64,000 nucleotides of DNA from Bacillota bacterium (GCA_023460955.1 JAEWOH010000050.1:40099-104098), one strand, 5' to 3'; positions 8,622-16,758 are shown, numbered from the stretch's first letter. The notes: generated from the letters alone by a model not told the origin. Translations and numbers: made by a program.

Positions 8622-9422
8622 TTATTTATTAAGCCCCTCTCTGTAAAGCCTGTAAAAATGATTTGTCGGGCCGTTGCCTTTTCCTATTTCCAGAGAATGC
8701 TCTATGGCCATTGTTATGTATTCCTTTGCTTCTTTAACAGCCTCCCGGCAGTTCTTGCCCAATGCTAAATTCGATGCTATTGCAGAAGAAAGCGTGCAGC
8801 CAGTTCCATGAGTATTTTTTGTTTTAATTCTTTTTGTGTTGAAGGTATAGAAATTGCTTCCGTCAAACAAAACATCCTCTGCAGCACCCTCTCGGTGTCC
8901 ACCTTTTATTAGGACATTTGCAGCACCCATTTTGTGTATGGTTTCTGCTGCTTTTTGAATATCCTCCTGAGAATTAATCGACTTTTTTACCATAGCCTCT
9001 GCCTCAGGAATATTAGGTGTCAAAAGGTAAGCCTTGGGAATCAATTCCTTAATAAAATAGTTCAATGAATTTTCCTGCATAAGTGCAAAGCCACCCTTTG
9101 CAAGCATCACCGGATCAATGACTACGTTAGGAGGCTTGTATTCAATTAGCTTTTTATTCACAACCTCCATGCATGCCCTGCCTGACAACATTCCAACTTT
9201 AACAGCATCCACCTCAATATCTTCAAACACTGCATCAATTTGTTTTTCTATGATATCAGCCCTGATATCCTGAAGGTCCACGACTCTGCAGGTATTTTCA
9301 GCTACAACTGAAACTATAACACTCATACCATATACACCATGGGCGGCAAAAGTCTTCAAGTCTGCCTGAATTCCGGCTCCTCCGCTGCAGTCGGAGCCAG
9401 CAATAGTTAATACCTTTTTCAT
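8622..9422 (-). CDS. thiD: Hydroxymethylpyrimidine kinase / phosphomethylpyrimidine kinase
   Basis: Phosphorylates HMP to HMP-P and then HMP-PP. Residues 1-20 show TIAGSDCSGGAGIQADLKTF, the substrate-binding loop of the ribokinase-like ThiD family. NVVIDPVMLAKGG and the ATP/anion-hole motif KNTHGTGCTLSSAIA follow. At 266 residues it is normal length. The ribosome site AAAGGAGGAG lies only about five bases beyond the U-tract of the riboswitch terminator, so readthrough directly exposes it. It is the first gene of the thi operon. Confidence 0.94.
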   Translation of the reverse strand: MKKVLTIAGSDCSGGAGIQADLKTFAAHGVYGMSVIVSVVAENTCRVVDLQDIRADIIEKQIDAVFEDIEVDAVKVGMLSGRACMEVVNKKLIEYKPPNVVIDPVMLAKGGFALMQENSLNYFIKELIPKAYLLTPNIPEAEAMVKKSINSQEDIQKAAETIHKMGAANVLIKGGHREGAAEDVLFDGSNFYTFNTKRIKTKNTHGTGCTLSSAIASNLALGKNCREAVKEAKEYITMAIEHSLEIGKGNGPTNHFYRLYREGLNK

Positions 9423-9441
9423 TTATATCTCCTCCTTTCAT

Positions 9442-9470
9442 AAAAAAATGCCTGCCGTAAGGGCAAGCAT
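9442..9470 (-). terminator. Terminator controlled by the proximal TPP riboswitch
   Basis: On the minus strand ATGCTTGCC and GGCAGGCAT form a 9-bp stem with a five-base loop, followed by seven U residues. It lies between the proximal riboswitch and the thiD ribosome site, the normal place for a transcription-attenuation terminator. Confidence 0.85.
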
Positions 9471-9494
9471 TATAAAACACAATTTATAAACTTT

Positions 9495-9586
9495 GCTTCC
9501 CTTCAACGGTGTTAACCGACAGGTTCCAAGGGTCAGGTTTTACCTTCTCAACCTAAGCAGTTCCAAACTGCTTCGGTCCCCCCACA
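9495..9586 (-). promoter_or_regulatory. TPP riboswitch, proximal copy
   Basis: On the minus strand the conserved TPP (THI-box) elements appear in order: a GGGGG start, GGTTGAGAAGG, ACCTGACCCTTGGAACCTG and the ACACCGTTGAAGGGAAG end. It is followed by a terminator and thiD. TPP binding would be expected to stabilise the terminator and stop transcription. Confidence 0.93.
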
Positions 9587-9649
9587 AAAATAATTTTCAG
9601 TTATAACTACTCATTTTTGTACAAAAAAACACTAAATTTCCTAGATAAT

Positions 9650-9678
9650 AAAAAACGTTCACCCGTGTAGAGTGAACG
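9650..9678 (-). terminator. Terminator controlled by the distal TPP riboswitch
   Basis: CGTTCAC (9656-9662) pairs with GTGAACG (9672-9678) and is followed on the minus strand by six U residues (9650-9655). It lies directly after the distal riboswitch and before the proximal one. Confidence 0.82.
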
Positions 9679-9710
9679 CTGGTTATCAAATAAGAATTTA
9701 TATTGATTTC

Positions 9711-9799
9711 TGCTTCCCTTCAACGGTGTTAACCGACAGGTTCTAAGGGTCAGGTTTTACCTTCTCAACCATTGGAGTTTATCCTCAGGTCCCCCCGCA
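9711..9799 (-). promoter_or_regulatory. TPP riboswitch, distal copy
   Basis: A second TPP aptamer in the same orientation. Its core of about 50 bases, from the thiamine-box 3' end to GGTTGAGAAGG, differs from the proximal copy by a single base, while the variable P3 arm differs in sequence and length. This points to a duplication or strong conservation of the core. Confidence 0.92.
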
Positions 9800-9911
9800 A
9801 CTATATTAATTTGTATTAGCTATTGCTCTAGTGAATATTAACACAATAAAAAATATATGTAAAGAAATTTGTTTGTATAGAAATTTGTTCATAGAGATTT
9901 GTTTGTATAGT

Positions 9912-9946
9912 CAAAAAAAATGATAGGATAGTATCCTATCATTTTT
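9912..9946 (-). terminator. Terminator of the Gly-rich protein gene
   Basis: ATGATAGGATA (9920-9930) and TATCCTATCAT (9932-9942) form a nearly perfect palindrome, followed on the minus strand by eight U residues. It follows the stop of the Gly-rich gene. Confidence 0.8.
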
Positions 9947-9961
9947 ATGTTGTAATCTGAA

Positions 9962-10360
9962 TCAAACTGCATTATGAACGAATGAAGCAATACTGTTCAA
10001 TGGAATATCCGTTACTGATCCGACATTGTATACCGGTGATCCACTTCCACTGCCATAACCGCCATTATTCTGATTATAGTTGCAGCCGTATCCGCCGTTA
10101 CCATATCCGCCGTAGCCACCCTGGCCATTGTTGTTGTCGCCCATTCCACCGTAACCGCAGGAATTACCAAGTGAACATCCCGGTGCAGGACCTATCCTTG
10201 TTATCAATCTTACAAAGCATTCGTTAACTCCTAAAATAACTCCTGTAAAACCACAGCCGGACTGTCCTCCGCTCTTTGTAAAAATAGTTACAGTCTCACC
10301 GATATATTTTGACAGCAGGTGGCAAAGATTATCGTTACAACCAAAGTTACCGTCTCCCAT
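9962..10360 (-). CDS. Small Gly/Asn/Tyr-rich protein with an Sm-like N-terminal part
   Basis: A 132-residue protein of two halves. Residues 1-65 are compact (LSKYIGETVTIFTKSGG, GFTGVILGVNECFVRLITRIG) and resemble the beta-barrel strands of Sm-like or coat-associated small proteins. Residues 66-112 are a low-complexity GGYG/NNG tract, and the last 20 residues (VYNVGSVTDIPLNSIASFV) resemble the end of the same fold. AAAGGAG lies eight bases before the ATG. Proteins of this build occur in spore coats and exosporium of Clostridia, so a coat role is possible but not shown. It is monocistronic with its own terminator. Confidence 0.7.
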   Translation of the reverse strand: MGDGNFGCNDNLCHLLSKYIGETVTIFTKSGGQSGCGFTGVILGVNECFVRLITRIGPAPGCSLGNSCGYGGMGDNNNGQGGYGGYGNGGYGCNYNQNNGGYGSGSGSPVYNVGSVTDIPLNSIASFVHNAV

Positions 10361-10491
10361 ATTATTAAGCTCCTTTCTTAAATTATTACATCGCTTAATA
10401 ATAATTTATGTTAACCCACCTGAAAGTGTTACACAGAGAAACTAAATTTTTGTTGAGTATTAATATATCGATTATCTTAAGATTAATGAGC

Positions 10492-11076
10492 TTATTTATC
10501 AGACATAACTCCATCATGCCAATGAGCCCTGCAAAGACTTATATATCTGTCGTTTCCTCCTACCTCTACCTGCTCGCCTTCTTTAATAATTTTATCATTT
10601 TGGTATCTTGCGTTCATTATTGCCTTTTTACCACACCAACAGATGGTTTTGACTTCTTCAATGGTATCAGCCCATGCCAGCAGATACTGACTCCCTTCAA
10701 AAAGCTCACCTCTGAAATCAGTACGAAGTCCATAACAAATCACCGGGATCCTGTCACCATCAACTAATCTGGTTAAGTGATAGACCTGTTGTTTTTTTAG
10801 AAACTGAGCCTCATCTATAATAACGCAATTTATGCCTGTGTTTTTATTAATATAATCATGTACCATTTCATATATGTTGCTGTCTTTATGTATCAGAAGA
10901 CATTCTTCGGTCAGACCGGCTCTGGATTTTATAACACAACCTCCATCACGGTTATCAATGGACGGCTTCATTAAAAGTACCTTCTGTCCCCTTTCCTCAT
11001 AGTTGTACTTGACCATAAGTGCGTTGGCAGTTTTTGAACTGTTCATTGCACCATATCTGAAATACAATTTTGCCAT
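10492..11076 (-). CDS. tdk: Thymidine kinase
   Basis: Phosphorylates thymidine to dTMP in the salvage pathway. The start at ATG 11076 gives MAKLYFRYGAMNSSKTANAL, whose GAMNSSKT is the type II thymidine kinase P-loop. The upstream in-frame extension to 11130 adds 18 non-conserved residues and lacks a ribosome site, while GGGGGT precedes 11076. Also visible are VIIDEAQFL (Walker B-like), the YGLRTDFRGELFEGS lasso region and zinc ligands CWCGKKA and CRAHW. About 194 residues, normal length. Confidence 0.95.
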   Translation of the reverse strand: MAKLYFRYGAMNSSKTANALMVKYNYEERGQKVLLMKPSIDNRDGGCVIKSRAGLTEECLLIHKDSNIYEMVHDYINKNTGINCVIIDEAQFLKKQQVYHLTRLVDGDRIPVICYGLRTDFRGELFEGSQYLLAWADTIEEVKTICWCGKKAIMNARYQNDKIIKEGEQVEVGGNDRYISLCRAHWHDGVMSDK

Positions 11077-11148
11077 GGCTACCCCCAGAACTAAAAAATA
11101 GTGATAAATTACCTCTATAGTATAACTCATTTTAAGAATATAATGATA

Positions 11149-12135
11149 TTATAATTCTGTTTTACCTGTTAAAAACCTAGAGTAGTTGCCAGCTAATTCA
11201 AGCCCTGTATTCAGCCCTATATCCTGATATATTAATTTTCCTGATTTTTCAGTTAATTTAACCTTCACTTTGGAGGTGATTGATTCGCTTATATCAACTT
11301 CCATTAGTCCTTTTTTTGGAGCTTTCAATGTTCCTCCTTCACTACCCCAAACCTCGAGACTGAGTAGATATTTTGAATCCTCAACAAAAATATTGATGTT
11401 TTCTTTACTTTTGGTTAGTTCTTTAATCTTTGCTCCTGTATATGTTGCAAACCTGTAAAAACTTTTGCCTATCTTAAGAAATGCTATAAGCCCGTCAAAT
11501 TCACGACGAAGCCAAGGAATTGCAGCTACAGAAAACATCAGTGATACGCCTTCGTCACTGAAATTATTTGATTGGATCCATATCCATGAATGGGGAAAAG
11601 ACCTTCCCCAATCCTTCTCCAGATAACCATACCCATCTGAAAAGTCAATATACCGGTTATTAAACTTTAAGCCACCTTTTAACTTACTGTGAATATTAAT
11701 AATTCCATGGTGGCACTCCATAAAAGGTACGAAGGAATATGGTCCCATAATACCGGGACTTGTAAGGCTTTTGGGGAATGGTAAATTATCTTTTAACTCC
11801 ACTGTGCCTTCAAGAGAGAAATCAGGAATTTTAAGTCTTAAACTAAAACCAGATTTGTTAAAGTGATTATCCTCCAAACTTATGTCAAAAACTTCTTCCG
11901 AATAGCTAAAAGCCTGCGTTGGGAAGGTCAAAAATCTGGTTTGCATATTTTTTGCTTCATTGATCTGAATAAAGGAATGGCTCTTGTTACTTGAAATCGC
12001 AATCCCAGGAATGATTGCCAAAATATTTTCAAAAGATTTATCAATAACTTTGTAGTACCAGCCTTCAAAGTAATTATTCCGTTTATATTTTCCCTGAAAA
12101 ATTTCAGGATTAAAAAGTCTTCTAATTGAATACAT
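11149..12135 (-). CDS. Tocopherol cyclase-like family protein
   Basis: About 328 residues. The motifs YFEGWYYKVID near the start, HSFIQINEA, YGYLEKDWGRSFPHSWIWIQ in the middle and FATYTGAKI match the tocopherol-cyclase-like family (VTE1-like lipocalin-type barrel). In plants the family cyclises quinols; in anaerobic bacteria the substrate is unknown. I start at ATG 12135 because CGGAG lies about eight bases upstream and the extension to 12273 has no ribosome site. That ribosome site lies inside the 3' arm of a hairpin, which may limit translation. Confidence 0.8.
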   Translation of the reverse strand: MYSIRRLFNPEIFQGKYKRNNYFEGWYYKVIDKSFENILAIIPGIAISSNKSHSFIQINEAKNMQTRFLTFPTQAFSYSEEVFDISLEDNHFNKSGFSLRLKIPDFSLEGTVELKDNLPFPKSLTSPGIMGPYSFVPFMECHHGIINIHSKLKGGLKFNNRYIDFSDGYGYLEKDWGRSFPHSWIWIQSNNFSDEGVSLMFSVAAIPWLRREFDGLIAFLKIGKSFYRFATYTGAKIKELTKSKENINIFVEDSKYLLSLEVWGSEGGTLKAPKKGLMEVDISESITSKVKVKLTEKSGKLIYQDIGLNTGLELAGNYSRFLTGKTEL

Positions 12136-12138
12136 ATG

Positions 12139-12173
12139 AAAAACTCCGATTAAAAGTATATATCGGAGTTTTT
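12139..12173 (-). terminator. Hairpin that also covers the ribosome site of the next gene
   Basis: AAAAACTCCGAT (12139-12150) and ATCGGAGTTTTT (12162-12173) are perfect 12-base inverted repeats with an 11-base loop. On the minus strand the hairpin follows the hydrolase gene and ends in five U residues, as a terminator would. Its 3' arm contains the CGGAG ribosome site of the tocopherol-cyclase-like gene, whose ATG follows three bases later. Confidence 0.65.
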
Positions 12174-12229
12174 CCATCACAATGAAGATGTATACTATTA
12201 TTTTAAAATAAACACATTCAGTACTCGCC

Positions 12230-13801
12230 TTACTTTTGTCTGTATATAAAGTCAGCGATATCCTTAATAACATATTCAGGAATATTGTTTTTTATGAAAT
12301 ACTCTTCTGGGGCACTGTCACCCTCACCTTCAGTATAAAGATGACTTAATCCCGGATATAATTTAAACTCAGCCCTTTTATTATCTTCCAAGGCTTTCTG
12401 CCAATTTTTATAATCTTTGTCGGCTTTCACAAGGAAATCCCGCTGACCTTGAATTACCAACAAAGGCTTATTAAGCTCCTCTACAGTCTTAAGAACATTT
12501 AAGTTCTTCATATAACCATAATAGTTAGCATTACCCATTGTGTAGTTATCAGGGGGATTTTTCGGATTAAATCCGGGAGAGGAAAGGATAGCTACCTGTT
12601 CTTTTACATATTCAACCTGTTCTCTGTTTGCCATACCCTTTTGAAGTAAATAATCAAGGTAATCTGGAAGAATTTCATACTGAGGTCTGGATATGCCACT
12701 CATTATAATTCCAGCCTTAAAGGTATCCTGACCGGTTTTCATTATTTCCGGCATGACATATCCGCCAAGGCCATAGCCAAGGGTTATAATTCTGTTTTTG
12801 TCTATTCTATAATCTTTTTTCAGAAATTCAGCTGCAGCATATACATCTTGCTCTATCTCTTCATTAAGAGTAACATTTCCTATAAGCATCATTTTTGAAG
12901 AATGGACTAAAGTTCTTTTATCATATCTTAATACAGCTATATTATTTGAAGCCAGTCCCTGCGCAAGGTCTCTGAAAGGCTTTAAATAACCGATTGACCC
13001 ATCTTTGTCACCCCAGCCTGAGTCATGTATAAGTATTACTACAGGAAAAGGGCCCTTCCCTTTTGGAAGTGTAAGCTTTCCAGGGAGCTTCCATATACCG
13101 TTTCCAAAACTAACATCGGTCTCGGTAAAACTATTAGTGTCTGCGTATAAGGGTGCCTGTGAAAAATCCTCCTGCTTTTCCTGTATCCCGAGTTCATTAA
13201 TTTTGCCTTCTTTATCAAATTTCACAGTATAAAATGTGTTTTTACTGTTTGCAACTGGCATGGCAAAAGATTGATGAACCTGATCCATCCAAAACTCAGT
13301 TTTTTTGTCCTGAAGCTGAAGCAGTTCCAAACTTTCTGCAAGGTGTTGCATACTACTCTTTGTAAGATAATTTGAAAAGGTTTTACTCAGCAGAAATGAG
13401 GCTTCATCAAAATATCCACCCTTTACCAAGGCTAAAAACTTCTTTGCTGTAATGGCCAGGCAGTCCTGTTCCGAAAGAACAGTACCAAGCTCTTCATTAA
13501 TAATTTTTACAGGAAGCACAGTTCTTCCGCCGATAATTTTTATTTCATGATCCAGTACTCTTTTCGAACCGTTGGAGATTATTGTCTTACTTCCGATTTT
13601 CAAAATAAGGGTTTTATCTTGGTAATGAACTATGGCAGATTTTTGATTGGAATCCCAGGTTATCGTCCCACCAACGCTTTCACAAATATATTTAACAGGG
13701 AAAGACATATCAGTTACAGCCGTCACAGATTTCGAATATGCAGGATTGCCGGTTAGATTCAATAGAATTAATAAACTTAAAATAAAAGCAGATTTTTTCA
13801 T
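12230..13801 (-). CDS. Secreted alpha/beta-hydrolase-fold protein with stalk and DUF3887-like domains
   Basis: About 523 residues from ATG 13801 (GGAGGTG eight bases upstream). Order: signal peptide (1-23), a copper-amine-oxidase N-domain-like segment (about 25-105, with SFPVKYICESVGGTITWD and GGRTVLPVKII), a DUF3887-like helical segment (about 115-210), and an alpha/beta hydrolase domain (about 240-523). In the last, VILIHDSGWGDKDG is the oxyanion loop, GQRDFLV carries the acid and GLSHLY the histidine. The nucleophile elbow reads LGYGLGGY, so the usual Ser of G-x-S-x-G is Gly (GGC codon at about 12777). Either the enzyme is inactive or it uses another residue. Confidence 0.82.
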   Translation of the reverse strand: MKKSAFILSLLILLNLTGNPAYSKSVTAVTDMSFPVKYICESVGGTITWDSNQKSAIVHYQDKTLILKIGSKTIISNGSKRVLDHEIKIIGGRTVLPVKIINEELGTVLSEQDCLAITAKKFLALVKGGYFDEASFLLSKTFSNYLTKSSMQHLAESLELLQLQDKKTEFWMDQVHQSFAMPVANSKNTFYTVKFDKEGKINELGIQEKQEDFSQAPLYADTNSFTETDVSFGNGIWKLPGKLTLPKGKGPFPVVILIHDSGWGDKDGSIGYLKPFRDLAQGLASNNIAVLRYDKRTLVHSSKMMLIGNVTLNEEIEQDVYAAAEFLKKDYRIDKNRIITLGYGLGGYVMPEIMKTGQDTFKAGIIMSGISRPQYEILPDYLDYLLQKGMANREQVEYVKEQVAILSSPGFNPKNPPDNYTMGNANYYGYMKNLNVLKTVEELNKPLLVIQGQRDFLVKADKDYKNWQKALEDNKRAEFKLYPGLSHLYTEGEGDSAPEEYFIKNNIPEYVIKDIADFIYRQK

Positions 13802-14236
13802 GTATGTAGCACCTCCGCTAAATAACGAATAGCGATGGCTCATGCCCCCCTCTGACAGTAGATATAGTAGTAAATATAAGAGCAATTATAACTAGCAATT
13901 ATAAGTAGTAAATATGTAAATATAAAGCAGCAAGTATCCGAACAATATAAGGTACCATTTAAACAAGTTACCATAATATATTATAACAATTATATTTTAC
14001 CACATAAATATGTATTAAAAATTACACCTTTTTCAAATTTAGATTTCAAATGTAATACTTTCCTTTAAGGTTGATCAAATTAAACCCGCCTGATCTGCCA
14101 ATTAAAATCACCTACATGCAATACTCAACTATAACTAATAATCAACTACATTTAATAGTTATAATTATATTAGTAAATAAAAAAAGGTAAGCCGAACTTT
14201 TCAGCCTACCCTCTTCAAATATTAATTTATACTTGA
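13802..14236. other. AT-rich intergenic region with short repeats
   Basis: No gene of convincing length. At 13866-13920 the strings AGCAATTATAA and GTAGTAAATAT each occur twice within about 50 bases, in direct orientation. The stretch 13975-14170 is AT-rich. The fur terminator lies at its right edge. The hydrolase promoter should lie here but I could not pick convincing boxes. Confidence 0.45.
14179..14210 (-). terminator. Terminator of the feo-fur operon
   Basis: On the minus strand GGTAGGC pairs with GCTTACC (7 bp, one G-U) around an 11-base loop, followed by seven U residues at 14179-14185. It lies 27 bases past the fur stop. Confidence 0.75.
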
Positions 14237-14680
14237 TTATAAATTTCTGCACTTACTACATAGTCCGTAAAACTGAACTCTGTGGTCCTTAACAAGAAAT
14301 CCGTTTTTTTGAAGAATTTGTTCTTCAAGGTTATCCAGTAAATCTTCCTCAACCTCTGACACGGTTCCGCAGGAACTGCAAATCAGATGATGATGTCTAT
14401 GGTCTTCATTGGGTTTAACTAACTCATACCTGCTGAAGCCGTCATCAAAGTCCAATTTATGCACGAGTCCAAGCTTGTCAAGGAGATTCATTGTTCTATA
14501 TACAGTAGCTAGTCCAATTTCAGGATGTTTTATTTTTACGATATTAAACAGTTCTTCAGTACTTACATGCTGTCCGGAACATTGAATCATAGCTTCTAAA
14601 ACAGCAGACCTCTGACCTGTAAATTTATACCCAAACTCCTTTAATTTTTCTTTCAAAAAGCTACTATCCCCGTTATTCAA
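14237..14680 (-). CDS. fur: Fur family ferric uptake regulator
   Basis: About 147 residues: an N-terminal winged helix (GYKFTGQRSAVLEAM, STEELFNIVK, GLATVYRTMNLLDKLGLV) and a C-terminal dimerisation and metal domain with HRHHHLICSSCG and CSKCRNL. The CxxC pairs hold structural zinc. The frame opens with three TTG codons (14686, 14683, 14680); the last is best spaced from GAGAGGAG, so a TTG start is likely. Because it is the last gene of feoA-feoB and two Fur boxes precede that operon, it should be autoregulated by iron. PerR or Zur identity cannot be excluded by sequence alone, but the context argues for Fur. Confidence 0.88.
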   Translation of the reverse strand: MNNGDSSFLKEKLKEFGYKFTGQRSAVLEAMIQCSGQHVSTEELFNIVKIKHPEIGLATVYRTMNLLDKLGLVHKLDFDDGFSRYELVKPNEDHRHHHLICSSCGTVSEVEEDLLDNLEEQILQKNGFLVKDHRVQFYGLCSKCRNL

Positions 14681-14694
14681 CAACAAAACTCCTC

Positions 14695-14865
14695 TCAGTC
14701 TTTTTTACAGGTTTTCCATAAAGAGCAACCTTTGCAGTCTTCACACCCTTTTCTTTCAACATATATTTTACCACATCTTGGACATTTTGTATTTTCTTTT
14801 TTAAAGGAGTTTTTCTGTGATTCCGAATCGTAGGTATAACCGCATTCCGGACATTTTATAAGCAT
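14695..14865 (-). CDS. Cysteine-rich 56-residue protein between feoB and fur
   Basis: Starts at ATG 14865 with GAAGGTG six bases upstream and ends 28 bases before the likely TTG start of fur. It has nine or so cysteines per 56 residues in the pattern CPEC, CPRCG, CEDCKGC and CKKD. The first two pairs look like a zinc ribbon and the later group could hold zinc, iron or an Fe-S cluster. Its place between feoB and fur suggests a FeoC-like accessory to iron uptake or a metal sensor. I do not recognise a named family. Confidence 0.72.
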   Translation of the reverse strand: MLIKCPECGYTYDSESQKNSFKKENTKCPRCGKIYVERKGCEDCKGCSLWKTCKKD

Positions 14866-14893
14866 TCCTAACACCTTCTTTTTCTTTAAGAAA

Positions 14894-16702
14894 TCAAATC
14901 ACAAATCTGGCAAGTATACCGCCGATTAAAAAGGCAATTGCAAAGCTTCCAAGCCAAATCGCTGTAGCTTCAAGCTTTGATCTTTCCTTGAATATCATTA
15001 TTATTGAGGCTACGCAGGGTACGAACAAAGTGATAGTAACCAATGAAACCAGCATCTGTCCGTTTGTAAGTACCATGTGACTGAGGCCTGCTGCACCGAA
15101 GTCTCTTCTGATAATACCCATTATAAATACTACAGAAGCCTGGGCAGGTAGCTTAAGCCATTGTTCGGTTATCGGAGCTATAGCACTCTCTATTGCTGTT
15201 AAAGCACCGGTGAACTGCAATACTGTTATTAAAACCGCACCAATAGCAAATATAGGAGTTGCCTCTGTTAGAAACGCCTTAGATTTTACCATTGTTTTCT
15301 TAAAGACATTTTTGAATTGGGGAAGTCTAATTGGCGGCAAGTCTATAAACAACGAGGTTGACTCGCCCGGAAGGAATTTATTCATTAAAGCACCCGAAAC
15401 ACCAAATATCAGTATGAGCAGCGCTGTATATCCAATAGCGTATTTAAAGCCCAAAGGTGCAAGCAAGCCGATAATAACTCCGAATTGTGCTGAACATGGA
15501 ATAGTCAGTCCCAGCAGGAAAGTTGCAATGACCCGCTCCCTCTTTGAACCGAGAAGTCTTGTTGTCATTGTAGCCATTGTAACACAGCCAAAACCAAGTA
15601 TAAGGGGGATAATTGCTCTTCCGTTTAAGCCTACCTTAGATAAGGACTTGTCTGATAATACTGCTATTCTGGGCAAGAGTCCTGAATCCTCTAATAAGGA
15701 CATTAACAGATAAAAACCAATTGTAAGCGGAAGCAACAAACCCAACATATATATTGGAGTCATCGTAAGCAAACCAAAGTCGCCAATAAATAGGCTGCCT
15801 AAAAACGAGTCTTTTGGTAGGAAGCTAAGAATTCCTTCTATAAAAGGCTTATACATACCTTCCATAACAGTTGCTTCAGTAAAATCTACAACTGTCTGAG
15901 CAATAAAAACACCTATGAACCAGAACATACCGGCCAAAATAGCAAGAAGTATCGGAATACCGGTAATTGGTTTCAACATTAACCTTCCAAGCTTTGTACT
16001 GAAGTTTGACCCTTCCACTGAATCAAAAACCACAGAATTAATTATTTCATCAACTCTGATTCTTCTATTCTTATATATTTCATCACGTTTTCCTCCGGGA
16101 GTAAGCCCCTTCCTTTCAGCTGTGATTTCATCATCTTCAAGAACCAGCAACGCTTCTGCTTCGGTTACATCAGGCGTAACCAGTTTATCCAGAAGTTCCT
16201 GAACCCCTTCGGTTTTAGTACCTGTACTGGCATTCTTTATATTTTTCTTTATAGCATCCAATCCGGCACCTTTTAAAGCTGAGGTTGGATATACTTCTAC
16301 CCCAAGCAGTTCAGAGAGTTTAGATATATCGATTTTAATCCCGTTTTTGGTTGCCTCGTCCATAAGATTAACGGCAACAATGACCTTTTTTCCCATATCT
16401 ATAAGCTGTTGGGTTAAAAATATATCCCGCTGCATATGTACAGCATCTACGACGTTCAGTATAATATCTGCATTAAGAATAACGTCTCTCGCAACTCTTT
16501 CCTCATCATTAAAGGAGGATACGCCATATATCCCCGGAGTATCCTCAACTATATATTCCTCAAACCGTCCTTTGCTGATATCAACGGTTGTACCTGGAAA
16601 ATTTGAAACATCAACATATTTACCCGTTAATGTATTGAAGAATACAGATTTCCCTACGTTAGGATTTCCTACTAAAACAAGATGCCTTGAAGTTTCTTTC
16701 AT
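14894..16702 (-). CDS. feoB: Ferrous iron transport protein B
   Basis: Membrane ferrous iron transporter with an N-terminal G domain. Residues 8-25 give the G1 loop VGNPNVGKSVFFNTLTG; NFPGTTVD (G2), DTPGIYG (G3) and AVNLMDEA (G4) follow. A spacer region carries KNRRIRVDEI, then come about seven or eight membrane helices with GCVTMATMTTRLL and the core repeat TIPCSAQFGVI. At 602 residues it is shorter than E. coli FeoB because the C-terminal cytoplasmic tail is missing. It follows feoA by 56 bases. Confidence 0.95.
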   Translation of the reverse strand: MKETSRHLVLVGNPNVGKSVFFNTLTGKYVDVSNFPGTTVDISKGRFEEYIVEDTPGIYGVSSFNDEERVARDVILNADIILNVVDAVHMQRDIFLTQQLIDMGKKVIVAVNLMDEATKNGIKIDISKLSELLGVEVYPTSALKGAGLDAIKKNIKNASTGTKTEGVQELLDKLVTPDVTEAEALLVLEDDEITAERKGLTPGGKRDEIYKNRRIRVDEIINSVVFDSVEGSNFSTKLGRLMLKPITGIPILLAILAGMFWFIGVFIAQTVVDFTEATVMEGMYKPFIEGILSFLPKDSFLGSLFIGDFGLLTMTPIYMLGLLLPLTIGFYLLMSLLEDSGLLPRIAVLSDKSLSKVGLNGRAIIPLILGFGCVTMATMTTRLLGSKRERVIATFLLGLTIPCSAQFGVIIGLLAPLGFKYAIGYTALLILIFGVSGALMNKFLPGESTSLFIDLPPIRLPQFKNVFKKTMVKSKAFLTEATPIFAIGAVLITVLQFTGALTAIESAIAPITEQWLKLPAQASVVFIMGIIRRDFGAAGLSHMVLTNGQMLVSLVTITLFVPCVASIIMIFKERSKLEATAIWLGSFAIAFLIGGILARFVI

Positions 16703-16758
16703 ATTAATCCCTCATCTAAGCGCTAACGCGTATAATTTTATTTAATAATTAAACAATA

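Noticed and set aside
9298..9480. Minus-strand frame upstream of and overlapping thiD
   Set aside because: It runs through the riboswitch terminator and the thiD ribosome site in another frame.
15210..15713. 167-codon plus-strand frame
   Set aside because: Antisense to the membrane part of feoB; hydrophobic codons read in reverse explain its openness.
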